A stretch of DNA of 38,753 bases from Alphaproteobacteria bacterium (GTDB lineage Bacteria; Pseudomonadota; Alphaproteobacteria; Rhizobiales; Xanthobacteraceae), in NCBI GenBank assembly GCA_009781045.1, contig WQYW01000034.1, positions 1-38,753 on the forward strand. The letters run 5' to 3'. Positions 17,715 to 27,881 of this stretch are shown here, piece after piece (position 1 is the first letter of the stretch; every line of letters begins with the position of its first letter). The translations under genes were made by a program, and so were the position numbers. Below the pieces are notes generated by a model that was given only the letters and a program-made list of their open reading frames with translations, did not search any database and had not been told where the DNA came from.

Positions 17715-17829
17715 CGCGTTCCCTGTCCCGTTCGGATCCAGGTTTCCTTCCCGGCAACGACGGCGATCCGTGTCCGTTGTGACAGGGAGATGATCTCCAA
17801 CCCGTGATGGGTCGAAAGGCCGCGAGGCC

Positions 17830-19671
17830 TTACGCCGGCGGTGTTGCGGTCGCGGCGTCGCGGGCCTTTTCGGCGCGTTTGCGCTCATTGGGATCGAGAT
17901 GTTTCTTGCGCAGACGAATCGATTTCGGGGTGACCTCGACCAGTTCGTCGTCCTCGATATAGGCCAGCGCCTTCTCCAGCGTCATCCGGATCGGCGGGGT
18001 CAGCCGCACCGCCTCATCCTTGGCGGTGGTGCGGATATTGGTCAGCTGCTTGCCCTTGAGGACGTTGATTTCGAGATCGTTGTCGCGGGTGTGTTCGCCG
18101 ACGATCATGCCGCGATAGACCTTCCAGCCCGGTTCGATCATCATCGGTCCGCGGTCTTCGAGCTTGAACATGGCATAGGCCACAGCCTCGCCCTGGTCGT
18201 TGGAGATCAGCACGCCGTTGCGCCGGCCCTGAATGTCGCCCTTATAGGGAGCATAGCCGTGAAACAGGCGGTTCATGATCGCGGTGCCGCGGGTGTCGGT
18301 GAGGAGTTCCCCCTGGTAGCCGATCAGGCCGCGGGTCGGCGCGTAGAACACCAGGCGCAGGCGGTGGCCGCCGGAGGGCCGCATCTCCATCAGTTCGGCC
18401 TTGCGTTCGCTCATCTTCTGCACCACGACGCCGGAATGTTCCTCGTCGACGTCGATTACGACTTCCTCGACCGGCTCCTGCAGTTCAGCTCCGGCCTCGT
18501 CCCTGCGGTAGACCACGCGGGGACGCGACACCGACAATTCAAAACCCTCGCGGCGCATGGTTTCGATCAGGATGGCGAGCTGGAGTTCCCCGCGCCCCGA
18601 CACTTCCATGGAGTCCTTGTCGGCGGATTCGGTGATGCGCAGTGCGACATTGCCTTCGGCCTCGCGCAACAGCCGGTCGCGGATCATGCGGCTCGTCACC
18701 TTGTCGCCTTCGGTGCCGGCGAGCGGGGAATTGTTGACGATGAAGGACATCGACACCGTGGGGGGATCGATCGGCTGCGCCGGCAGCGGTGTGTCCACGG
18801 CGGGGTCGCAGAATGTATCGGCCACCGTGCCTTTGGTCAGGCCGGCAATGGCGACGATGTCGCCCGCCTCGGCCTCTTCGAGCGGCGTGCGCTCAATGCC
18901 GCGGAAGGCGAGAATCTTGGTGACCCGGCCCTGTTCAATCAGCTTGCCGTCGGCGCTCAGGACCTTGACCTGCTGGTTGGGTTTGAGGACGCCGGAGGAG
19001 ATGCGGCCGGTGATGATGCGGCCGAGATAGGGATTGGCCTCGAGAATGGTTCCGATCATGCGGAACGGCCCCTCTTCGACCTGGGGCGGGGCGACATGGT
19101 TCTCAATCAGCTCAAACAGCGGCCGCATGCCCGCGTCCTTCGGACCTTCCGGGCTCTCAGCCATCCAGCCCTGCTTGGCGGAACCGTAGAGAATCGGGAA
19201 GTCGAGCTGTTCCTCGCTGGCGTCGAGGGCGGCGAAGAGGTCGAAGACCTCGTTTACCACTTCGGTCGGCCGGGCGTCGGGACGATCGACCTTGTTGATG
19301 ACCACGATCGGTTTGAGACCGACCTTGAGGGCCTTGGAGACCACGAATTTGGTCTGGGGCAGCGGCCCTTCGGCGGCGTCGACCAGCACCAGGGCACCGT
19401 CAACCATATTGAGAATACGCTCGACCTCGCCGCCGAAATCGGCGTGGCCGGGGGTGTCAACGATATTGATGCGGGTGTCCTGCCACTGCACCGAGGTCGC
19501 CTTGGCAAGAATGGTGATGCCGCGTTCGCGCTCCAGATCGTTGGAATCCATGGCGCGTTCGGCCACCCGCTGGTTGTCGCGGAAGGTGCCGGATTGCTGC
19601 AGCAGGCGGTCGACCAGGGTGGTCTTGCCGTGGTCGACATGGGCGATGATGGCGATGTTGCGCAGTTTCAT
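17830..19671 (-). CDS. typA: Translational GTPase TypA/BipA
   Basis: 613-residue ribosome-associated GTPase related to EF-G, involved in 50S assembly and growth under stress or cold. The GTPase motifs are all present: AHVDHGKTTL (P-loop, near residue 10), ERERGIT, DTPGHADFGGEVER and NKVDRPDARP. The later domains follow the TypA plan (GRISSGVLKPNQ; ELLTDTRGTAIMN; C-terminal VRLTPPIRMTLEKALAYIEDDE). The ATG at 19671 gives the usual family start MKLRNIAIIAHVDHGKT; an upstream in-frame TTG would add 35 unrelated residues. The C-terminal tail (RKKHLDPNERKRAEKARDAA) is basic as usual. Transcribed alone, 216 bases after the stop of the TAXI-family gene. Confidence 0.96.
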   Translation of the reverse strand: MKLRNIAIIAHVDHGKTTLVDRLLQQSGTFRDNQRVAERAMDSNDLERERGITILAKATSVQWQDTRINIVDTPGHADFGGEVERILNMVDGALVLVDAAEGPLPQTKFVVSKALKVGLKPIVVINKVDRPDARPTEVVNEVFDLFAALDASEEQLDFPILYGSAKQGWMAESPEGPKDAGMRPLFELIENHVAPPQVEEGPFRMIGTILEANPYLGRIITGRISSGVLKPNQQVKVLSADGKLIEQGRVTKILAFRGIERTPLEEAEAGDIVAIAGLTKGTVADTFCDPAVDTPLPAQPIDPPTVSMSFIVNNSPLAGTEGDKVTSRMIRDRLLREAEGNVALRITESADKDSMEVSGRGELQLAILIETMRREGFELSVSRPRVVYRRDEAGAELQEPVEEVVIDVDEEHSGVVVQKMSERKAELMEMRPSGGHRLRLVFYAPTRGLIGYQGELLTDTRGTAIMNRLFHGYAPYKGDIQGRRNGVLISNDQGEAVAYAMFKLEDRGPMMIEPGWKVYRGMIVGEHTRDNDLEINVLKGKQLTNIRTTAKDEAVRLTPPIRMTLEKALAYIEDDELVEVTPKSIRLRKKHLDPNERKRAEKARDAATATPPA

Positions 19672-19887
19672 TTTCTGTTTCTGTGGCAGGCTCTTAAGCG
19701 CCGTCGGGAGTGGTCGCGTCGCCTCTGGGGACGAAAACAGGGGAAATTCGCACAGCCCCGACGGCGAGGACGCCAAGGCTGAGACGGGAAGGGTTGAGAT
19801 GCGAAGGTCAGGACGCGGGGGCTGAAAGACGCGAGCAATCCTTTGCGCCGCAATATAGTCAGAAAAGCCGGGACGACAATGGCAGCT

Positions 19888-21291
19888 CTAGCCGTTTCCG
19901 GCGGCGCGGATCGGGGTGGCGAGGCGTTGAAGCCCCGGTGGGGGGCTGAGTTCGGCCCGGCGGGCCCCCACCGCGGCATGGAGCTGCTCAAGTGCGATAT
20001 TGAAGGCGGTAAGTGCGGTGTCGTTGATGGCGCCGCTTTCGAAGGCGCGCAGCGTGTCGCGCAGCACGCTGTCAGCATCGCGCTGGATCTGGTCAAGTTC
20101 CTCGCCCGAATCGGTACGCCGGGCTGAGGCCATCATGTCGAGCAGCCGTTCGCGCATGTGGCTGGTGGCAGCGCGACGGTTGGGACGCAGATGGCCGGCA
20201 AACCAGGCCCCGACCGAACCCATCGCCGACAGGCCCATCAGGGACCACCAGATATAGTCGCTGTATCTGTCAAGAAAGGATTTTTCCTCGCCGTCGACAA
20301 AGGCCGCGGCACCGGGATGAACCGGGATCACGGCGTCCTTGTCGGTATCGGGGGTCTCGATTTTGGCGGCGAGCGGGAATTCAGCCATCAGCTGCTGGCG
20401 CACCGCGAACAGGCTGCGGGTGAAAGCCGCCACCGTGTTCTCGGAAAGGCTTTTGCGCACGGCGATGTGATGGGAGAAGCCGATGGTCTTGATCGCCTCT
20501 CCGGGACGGTCGGGGGAACCGCCGAAGGCGCCAGCCGGGATCTCCTCGGATTCATAGACCGGGTTGTCCTGTGCGATGGCCTCGGCGGAGTCGATGGCAA
20601 GGAAGGTCGGGCGGCCGCCGTCAATTGCGGAAGCCGCGATGGCGGAAGCGGTGATTTTGCTGTTGACCGGGCCGGCAGTGAGCCAGGCGTCGGCCCGGCG
20701 GCTGCGAATGGCCTCATTGGCCTCGCTGACCGAAAACTGCACCAGCTCGACTTTGGCGGGATCGATGCTGTATTGGCGCAGGATCACCTTGAGCAGTGCC
20801 GCATCGGCCGGACTGCGGTCGATGATCCCGACCCGTCTTCCGGCAAGCTGGGAGATTTTGCTCACTACCGCTCCGGCGTGTTTGCGGCCCTTGCGGATCA
20901 TGGCTTTGGATGGCGCCCACAACACCACCACATTCTTGCGCAGCGTGGCCACCGCCTGGGCGTTGCGGGGCCAGCTCTGATCGCCACGGACGATGGCGAG
21001 GTCAACCTTGCCTTCCGCCAGTGCTCTGGCGCTGGCGGCGGCGCCGTCGGTGCCGATCTGGCGCAGGCGCACAGCATGGCTCTGCGCGAAGGCCTGGGTC
21101 AGGGCCTGGACCAGTTTGAAGTCGTCGCTGCCCACCGGCCCGACCGCAATCTTGAGGGTCACCGGGCGCATGGCGAAATACCAGGCGAACACCAGGGCGG
21201 TGACGGCGGCCAGAACCGCGGCCAGCGTGATGAAGACAATCCGCGACAGTGCCGATTGCTGGTCTGGTAAATGGTTCGATGGGGGGATCAT
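19888..21291 (-). CDS. TAXI family TRAP transporter solute-binding protein, membrane-anchored
   Basis: 467 residues from ATG 21291. An N-terminal membrane segment (about 22-43, IVFITLAAVLAAVTALVFAW) is followed by a periplasmic-binding domain of the TAXI type (about 50-335): LKIAVGPVGSDDFKLVQALT, LAEGKVDLAIVRGDQ, RRVGIIDRSP and SRRADAWLTAGPVNS. A second membrane segment lies near 350-370 (YIWWSLMGLSAMGSVGAWFAG), then a cytoplasmic helical tail. This two-anchor, ~460-residue form is common in Bradyrhizobium-like genomes and usually lacks adjacent TRAP permease genes, as here. It may be a sensor or binding protein rather than part of a classical transporter. Divergent from the DUF1232 gene. Confidence 0.85.
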   Translation of the reverse strand: MIPPSNHLPDQQSALSRIVFITLAAVLAAVTALVFAWYFAMRPVTLKIAVGPVGSDDFKLVQALTQAFAQSHAVRLRQIGTDGAAASARALAEGKVDLAIVRGDQSWPRNAQAVATLRKNVVVLWAPSKAMIRKGRKHAGAVVSKISQLAGRRVGIIDRSPADAALLKVILRQYSIDPAKVELVQFSVSEANEAIRSRRADAWLTAGPVNSKITASAIAASAIDGGRPTFLAIDSAEAIAQDNPVYESEEIPAGAFGGSPDRPGEAIKTIGFSHHIAVRKSLSENTVAAFTRSLFAVRQQLMAEFPLAAKIETPDTDKDAVIPVHPGAAAFVDGEEKSFLDRYSDYIWWSLMGLSAMGSVGAWFAGHLRPNRRAATSHMRERLLDMMASARRTDSGEELDQIQRDADSVLRDTLRAFESGAINDTALTAFNIALEQLHAAVGARRAELSPPPGLQRLATPIRAAGNG

Positions 21292-21638
21292 GAATTTTCT
21301 GAAAGGCTTCGACGGGTGGCACACGGGGCGGGCGAGGCAGGGAGGGAGATGTAGCAATATTTCCGACCCTGACCGGATTAAATCTCCGTCACCGGCCTGG
21401 TCCGCTGGCTGTTGCCGGCAGCGAAGCTTTGGCGGCTGATTATTGCCCAAATGTTAAGGCCTCAAACACCCCAGCTGCGCCAAAGCCGGCTTCCGGAGAA
21501 AGCCGGCGCTGGCGGGTACCAGGCCGGCGGTACAGGGGGGCGCTGCAGGAGGCTTTCTTGCGGGGCCGGCAGGAGTGGTTATCTTGCGGTCGGGCGGGAC
21601 GGCTTTGGGCCGGGCGCGAAGGGGAAGGGATTTCGGAC

Positions 21639-22007
21639 ATGGTCGCTGAAAACAGCGTTGGCTTTGAGCCCGCCGACCGGCTGGCACAGGACCCGGAAAA
21701 TCTGCGCCAGCGGTTCTGGCGCAAGCTCAAGGGGGTGGCGGCGAAACTGCCCTTCGTCGAGGATCTGCTCGCCGCCTATTATTGCGCCTTCGACAAAACC
21801 ACGCCCCGGCGGGTGCAGCTGGCGCTGCTCGGCGCCATCGCCTATTTCATCCTGCCCTTCGATATCATTCCCGATATGCTGCCGGTGCTGGGCTATACCG
21901 ACGACGCCGCCGTGCTCGCCGCCGCACTCAAACTGGTGGCAGGCCACATCAAACCTGAGCATTATTCTGCCGCCCGGGCCGCGCTCCAGCGCGGTGTGAC
22001 GGAGTAG
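21639..22007 (+). CDS. DUF1232 (YkvA-like) membrane protein
   Basis: 122 residues. The DUF1232 core AIAYFILPFDIIPDMLPVLG, followed by YTDDAAVLAAALKLV, is unmistakable and contains the characteristic PxDxIPD loop between two short hydrophobic stretches. Function of the family is unknown; YkvA of Bacillus is a member. I chose ATG 21639, which has a strong purine-rich ribosome binding site (GGGAAGGGA, 21622-21630). An upstream ATG at 21429 would add 70 residues of unlikely composition. It is followed by the IalB-like gene 150 bases later on the same strand. Confidence 0.85.
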   Translation: MVAENSVGFEPADRLAQDPENLRQRFWRKLKGVAAKLPFVEDLLAAYYCAFDKTTPRRVQLALLGAIAYFILPFDIIPDMLPVLGYTDDAAVLAAALKLVAGHIKPEHYSAARAALQRGVTE

Positions 22008-22157
22008 GCGGTGGCCTCATGCACAGGAGGGTGGAGGAAAGGGTCGCCCGCCGGAGCGGGTGGCTGCGGCGCCATGAGGCTGGAAAATGGCCGGCTGGCG
22101 GCGCAGGGCTCCGGTGATGCCATCTTGCAGTCACAATGTTGAGGGAGCGACTGCGGC

Positions 22158-22727
22158 ATGTCACTCGTGCGATCCGCTCTGACCGTCGCCATCCTGCTGT
22201 GGGGCATGGCGCTGTCGCCTGCCACCGCTCCGGCGCGCGCTGCGCCGAAGTCGGAGAGCAAGGCGGCGCCAGCGGCCAGCGGGCCGGCCCTGATCGGGCA
22301 GTTCGACGCCTGGGGCGTCTACAGCGGCATGCGCGGCGGCAAAAAGGTCTGTTTTGCGCTGGCCAAGCCCAGTATGTCGCGCACCAACCCGCCCAACCGC
22401 CCCCGGGATCCGGCCTATATTTTCGTCACCACCACCCCGTCGGGGACGGTGGTCAACCAGGTCTCGGTGATTATCGGCTATACGGTGAAGGCCGACACGA
22501 CATCGACCATCGATATCGGCAACGCCTCCTATGTGATGTATGCGCTGGGCGACGGGATGTGGATCAAGAACGAGGCTGAAGAGGCGCGGATGGTGGAAGC
22601 CATGCGTCGCTCCGCCGAACTGCTGGTCCGGGGAACCTCCTCGAGGGGTGTCGATGTCGTCGACAGCTACTCGCTCAAGGGGCTGGCCCAGGCGCTCGAC
22701 CGCATTGCCCAGGATTGCCGGCGTTAA
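22158..22727 (+). CDS. Invasion-associated locus B (IalB) family protein
   Basis: 189-residue exported protein. The signal peptide covers residues 1-29 (ALTVAILLWGMALSPATAPARA). The mature part matches the IalB-like family: FDAWGVYSG, KKVCFALAKPSM, YIFVTTTPSG, NQVSVIIGYTVK, then YALGDGMWIKNEAEEARM and a C-terminal Cys (QDCRR). IalB is named for a Bartonella protein affecting erythrocyte invasion, but members are widespread in free-living alphaproteobacteria and are probably envelope stress or surface proteins, so no pathogenic meaning should be inferred. GAGGGAG (22140-22146) serves as a ribosome binding site. It precedes rlmN by 85 bases on the same strand, a common arrangement in this bacterial group. 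Confidence 0.88.
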   Translation: MSLVRSALTVAILLWGMALSPATAPARAAPKSESKAAPAASGPALIGQFDAWGVYSGMRGGKKVCFALAKPSMSRTNPPNRPRDPAYIFVTTTPSGTVVNQVSVIIGYTVKADTTSTIDIGNASYVMYALGDGMWIKNEAEEARMVEAMRRSAELLVRGTSSRGVDVVDSYSLKGLAQALDRIAQDCRR

Positions 22728-22812
22728 CCAGTCGTTCATTGCCGCGGCGGGTTCTCAAAGCCGGGAAACCACCCGGTTGAACCGGAGCCGCAAGGTCCCT
22801 TAGAGAGACGCC

Positions 22813-23982
22813 ATGATCGCTCCGCAAGAACCGGCTTTCGTCGAGAAAGCGCCACTGGAAACCGGAACCGCTCCGGCGCAGCCCTCGCTGGTCGGGTTGC
22901 CACGGGAGGCCCTGCTGGCCCTGCTCGCAGATATCGGCGTGCCCGGGCCGCAATGCAAAATGCGCATGCGCCAGCTCTGGCACTGGATCTATTTCCGCGG
23001 TGCCCGCGACTTCGACGACATGACGTCGATCTCGCGGGATCTGCGCGGCACACTGGCCCGCCACGTCACGCTGGCGCGGCCCGAAGTGGCGAGCGAACAG
23101 ATCTCGGGCGACGGCACGCGCAAATGGCTGCTGCGGATGCCCGGAGATGGGGCGACGCCCCATGAGGTCGAGTGTGTCTATATCCCGGAGACTGATCGCG
23201 GCACCCTGTGCATCTCCTCCCAGGTCGGCTGCACCCTCAACTGCGCCTTCTGTCATACCGGCACCCAGCGCCTGGTGCGCAATCTCACCAGCGGCGAAAT
23301 CGCCGGCCAGATCCTGGTGGCGCGCGACCGCCTCAACGACTGGGCCGACCGCGAGGAGGGCAGTCGTCTGGTCAGCAATATCGTGATGATGGGCATGGGC
23401 GAGCCGCTCTACAATTTCGATGCGGTGCGCGATGGACTGCACATCGCTGCCGATAATGAGGGCATCGGGATTTCGCGGCGCCGCATCACCCTGTCGACGG
23501 CGGGTGTGGTCCCCGCCATCCGTCGCGCCGGCGAGGAAATCGGCGTCATGCTGGCGATTTCGCTCCATGCCGTGCGCGACGATGTGCGCGATGTGCTGGT
23601 GCCGCTCAACCGCAAATATCCCATTGCCGAGGTGCTGGCGGCGGCGCGCGACTATCCCGGCGCCTCCAATGCCCGGCGCATCACCTTCGAATATGTCATG
23701 CTCAAGGGCATCAACGACGATCTGGCGGATGCGCGCGAACTGGTGCGGCTGCTCAAGGGCATCCCGGCCAAGATCAATCTGATCCCCTTCAACCCCTGGC
23801 CCGGCAGTCCCTATGAATGTTCGGACTGGGGGAGAATCGAGAAATTCTCCGAATATGTTTTCAACGCTGGCTATTCGTCCCCGGTGCGTACCCCGCGTGG
23901 GCGTGATATCTTCGCCGCCTGCGGGCAGCTCAAATCAGAGAGCGAAAAGCGCAGGCGTCGGAGCACAGACAGCGCTTCGTGA
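22813..23982 (+). CDS. rlmN: 23S rRNA / tRNA adenine C2-methyltransferase RlmN
   Basis: 389-residue radical-SAM enzyme that methylates C2 of A2503 in 23S rRNA and A37 in some tRNAs. The CxxxCxxC cluster motif is GCTLNCAFC (Cys140, 144, 147). The two catalytic cysteines match Cys133 ([10 protein letters not shown]) and Cys370 (AACGQL), equivalent to Cys118 and Cys355 of E. coli RlmN. The family blocks [33 protein letters not shown] and [15 protein letters not shown] are all present. The N-terminus carries some 25 extra, poorly conserved residues and the tail is basic. Followed 25 bases later by two related small membrane protein genes. Confidence 0.95.
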   Translation: MIAPQEPAFVEKAPLETGTAPAQPSLVGLPREALLALLADIGVPGPQCKMRMRQLWHWIYFRGARDFDDMTSISRDLRGTLARHVTLARPEVASEQISGDGTRKWLLRMPGDGATPHEVECVYIPETDRGTLCISSQVGCTLNCAFCHTGTQRLVRNLTSGEIAGQILVARDRLNDWADREEGSRLVSNIVMMGMGEPLYNFDAVRDGLHIAADNEGIGISRRRITLSTAGVVPAIRRAGEEIGVMLAISLHAVRDDVRDVLVPLNRKYPIAEVLAAARDYPGASNARRITFEYVMLKGINDDLADARELVRLLKGIPAKINLIPFNPWPGSPYECSDWGRIEKFSEYVFNAGYSSPVRTPRGRDIFAACGQLKSESEKRRRRSTDSAS

Positions 23983-24007
23983 GCGGTGGCGGCGGGAGAC
24001 ACGTGGG

Positions 24008-24511
24008 ATGGCCCTGATCGGGCGCGTATTGATGATCATGATCGGGTTTGTCGTGGCCGGCGCGGTGGCCGGCGCCATCCTGGTCGCCACCCTGGTGATG
24101 CCCGAGTTGCGCAGCTTCGGGAATGGTGTGGTTGAGAATGACGCCCTCAATGTCCTCGACGGCGTCGGTTTCGTCGCTGCCATGGCCTTTGCGGTGGTGC
24201 CGGCCCTGGTCCTGATCGCGATTTCCGAAGCCCTCGCCATCCGCAGTCTGCTTGCCCATGCGTTTGCCGGCGGTGTGCTCGGTCTGGTCAGCTATTTCAA
24301 ATGGGTGTCGCCCGAGGGCGGCAGTCTGCAGTTTGGCTTCATTATGCCGCATCATCTGCAGGTCCTGGCGGCCGCCGGTGTGGTGGCGGGTATGGTCTAC
24401 TGGCTGATTACGGGGCGTGGTGCCGGCAACTGGCGCCCGCGGCCGGCGGCCGTCTACAGGCCGCCGCCACCGATGCCCTCAGGGTCGATCGCGCCAAGGG
24501 AACCGAAGTGA
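24008..24511 (+). CDS. Small four-helix membrane protein A, unknown function
   Basis: 167 residues with four hydrophobic segments (about 7-30, 49-75, 80-98 and 116-135) and a Pro/Arg-rich cytoplasmic-type tail (RPPPPMPSGSIAPREPK). A recognisable block is SEALAIRSLLAHAFAGGVLG in the middle and AGMVYWLITGRGAGNWR at the end of the last helix. I recall similar hypothetical proteins next to rlmN in Bradyrhizobium-like genomes. I start at ATG 24008, which has a purine-rich stretch before it. It begins 25 bases after rlmN and is clearly paralogous to the next gene. Role unknown; no enzymatic residues evident. Confidence 0.75.
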   Translation: MALIGRVLMIMIGFVVAGAVAGAILVATLVMPELRSFGNGVVENDALNVLDGVGFVAAMAFAVVPALVLIAISEALAIRSLLAHAFAGGVLGLVSYFKWVSPEGGSLQFGFIMPHHLQVLAAAGVVAGMVYWLITGRGAGNWRPRPAAVYRPPPPMPSGSIAPREPK

Positions 24512-24661
24512 CGGCAGGGCCGGTCCGGGCGACACCATCTGACGGCAGCACCGAACGCATGAAGGCGCCCGTTCTCGACTCGACCGGGTTTCTTCGGGAT
24601 TTTTGCGGAACCAGAACCGGCCGGCGTGGGCGGGGCGCTTTGGGGTCAGCGGGAGACATGG

Positions 24662-25105
24662 ATGACGGCCCTCCTTGTTCATGGTCTCAGGATCCTGATC
24701 GGCTTTGCCGCGGCCGCAGCGGTCGCCGCCATAATCATGGTCGGGGTTGCCGCCGTCGGTTTTTACGGGGTCAGCAGTCTTTACGATCTCAAGAAAATGC
24801 TCAGCTTCACCTTTCGCTTTGCCGGTCTCTATTACTGGCCGCTTTTCATGATTGTGGCAGCAGCGCCGGCACTGATCCTGGTCGCGGTTTTCGAGACCTT
24901 GCGCATCCGCAACGTCCTCCACCATGCCCTGGCCGGTGCTGTGATCGCTGTCCTCGGCTCGCTGATGCTGGATCCGGTGATCTGGGTCCGCACCGACAGT
25001 GCCGCTGTGGCCGCTACGGTGCTGGCTGCGGGCATCTCAGGGGGCATGGTCTACTGGTGGATGACGGGGCGGCGGGCCGGGGCCTGGCGCGCGCCTCGCC
25101 TCTGA
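24662..25105 (+). CDS. Small four-helix membrane protein B, paralogue of A
   Basis: 147 residues with four hydrophobic segments. It aligns with the preceding gene product in two blocks: APALILVAVFETLRIRNVLH against VPALVLIAISEALAIRSLLA, and SGGMVYWWMTGRRAGAWR against AGMVYWLITGRGAGNWR. The loop before the last helix differs. ATG 24662 is preceded by GGGAGA; an in-frame start at 24626 is less likely. It lies 150 bases after paralogue A and 98 bases before the PAP2 gene on the same strand. The pair probably arose by tandem duplication; function unknown. Confidence 0.72.
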   Translation: MTALLVHGLRILIGFAAAAAVAAIIMVGVAAVGFYGVSSLYDLKKMLSFTFRFAGLYYWPLFMIVAAAPALILVAVFETLRIRNVLHHALAGAVIAVLGSLMLDPVIWVRTDSAAVAATVLAAGISGGMVYWWMTGRRAGAWRAPRL

Positions 25106-25203
25106 GGCCGCCTTTTTTGGCCATCGGCAAGCGTTAACGCCGCAGAGCGCTCAGGCCGGCAAGAGGCTTTCCCGGCGCGGCGTGCTCGGCTAAAGCCAGC
25201 ACC

Positions 25204-26010
25204 ATGAACCGGACCGGACTTTTCATTGCGCTGGCGCTATGGCTGGTGATCGCGATCGTGTTCGCGATCTTTCCCGAACTCGACCTCAAGCTCGCGGCGC
25301 TGTTCTATGACAGCGCGATCGCCGGTTTTCCGCTCCAGCAGCACGGGTGGGCCGCGGTCATACGGGACGGGGCGATGTATATCGCCTGGGCTTTCGTGCT
25401 GCCTTCGATACTGGCGGTCATTCTCAAGCTGATCCGCCCCTCAAGCCGCCTGCTGGTTTCGGGGCGGGCGGTGGTTTTTCTGATCCTGACCATGGTGCTT
25501 TCCGCCGGGGTGCTGACCAATTTCAGCTTCAAGGCCTTCTGGGGCCGGCCGCGGCCGGTGGCAGTGACCGAATTTGGCGGAGCCAGCCAGTTCGTGGCGT
25601 GGTGGGACCCCCGCGGCGAATGTAAGCGCAACTGCTCGTTCTTCTCTGGAGAGGGGGCGACGGCGTACTGGACGCTGGCGCCGGCGGCGCTGGCCCCGCC
25701 GCAATGGCGGCCGCTCGCTTATGGAGCGGCGCTTGTGTTCGGGACCGCGACCGGTCTGTGGCGCATGGCCTTCGGCGGCCATTTCTTCACCGATGTGACC
25801 TTCGCCGGCCTGGTCAGCTTCATTGTGATCTGGCTTTTTTATGCCCTGATCTATCGCCGGCAATGGCCCGCTTTCTCGGACGCGGCAGTGGATCGCTGGC
25901 TCACCCGTCTGGCGCTGCGGCGCTGGCGGGGTGCCGCCTCGGACGCGGCGGTGGATCGCTGGCTGGCGGGGAAGCAAAGAGACAGAACCGGCAGCGAGGA
26001 CCTCGCCTGA
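25204..26010 (+). CDS. PAP2 superfamily membrane phosphatase
   Basis: 268-residue integral membrane phosphatase with about six helices. The three PAP2 motifs are present: KAFWGRPRP (motif 1), FFSGEGATAYW (motif 2) and RMAFGGHFFTDV (motif 3, with the catalytic His). Motif 2 usually reads PSGH; here the His position is Glu. From memory, SGE variants occur in alphaproteobacterial PAP2/lipid A phosphatases of the LpxE/LpxF kind, so it may still be active on lipid A, undecaprenyl pyrophosphate or phosphatidylglycerol phosphate. The cytoplasmic C-terminus contains SDAAVDRWL twice, 21 residues apart (DNA repeat at 25875 and 25938). Followed by about 360 bases without a gene, then argG. Confidence 0.85.
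   Translation: MNRTGLFIALALWLVIAIVFAIFPELDLKLAALFYDSAIAGFPLQQHGWAAVIRDGAMYIAWAFVLPSILAVILKLIRPSSRLLVSGRAVVFLILTMVLSAGVLTNFSFKAFWGRPRPVAVTEFGGASQFVAWWDPRGECKRNCSFFSGEGATAYWTLAPAALAPPQWRPLAYGAALVFGTATGLWRMAFGGHFFTDVTFAGLVSFIVIWLFYALIYRRQWPAFSDAAVDRWLTRLALRRWRGAASDAAVDRWLAGKQRDRTGSEDLA
25875..25964. repeat. In-frame 27-bp direct repeat in the PAP2 gene
   Basis: 25875-25901 and 25938-25964 differ at one base and are offset by 63 bases (21 codons). Both encode SDAAVDRWL in the C-terminal tail, so the repeat preserves the reading frame. Confidence 0.9.
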
Positions 26011-27712
<1,702 letters not shown>

Positions 27713-27750
27713 GGCCGGCCGGGATTGAAGGGTTCGGGGTTCGGAAAGAG

Positions 27751-27786
27751 AAAGGCCGCCGGGCGTTATTGGTGCCGGCGGCCTTT
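27751..27786. terminator. Bidirectional terminator between argG and the OmpA-family gene
   Basis: A perfect 12-bp inverted repeat, AAAGGCCGCCGG (27751-27762) and CCGGCGGCCTTT (27775-27786), encloses a 12-base loop. The A-run on one side and T-run on the other suit termination in both directions between these converging genes. Confidence 0.85.
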
Positions 27787-27881
27787 CTGGATCGATGAAG
27801 GCTTTCCGGATCTTCGAGGCTTCTGCCCGTGCCGGTTGCAGAGACCGGCTCGGGCAGATGTGTCGTCACGATCGCCGCGCG

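Noticed and set aside
17899..19782. 627-codon open frame on the plus strand opposite typA
   Set aside because: It is the antisense shadow of a highly conserved GTPase gene; composition (Gly/His/Val-rich, no family) is typical of such shadows in GC-rich DNA.
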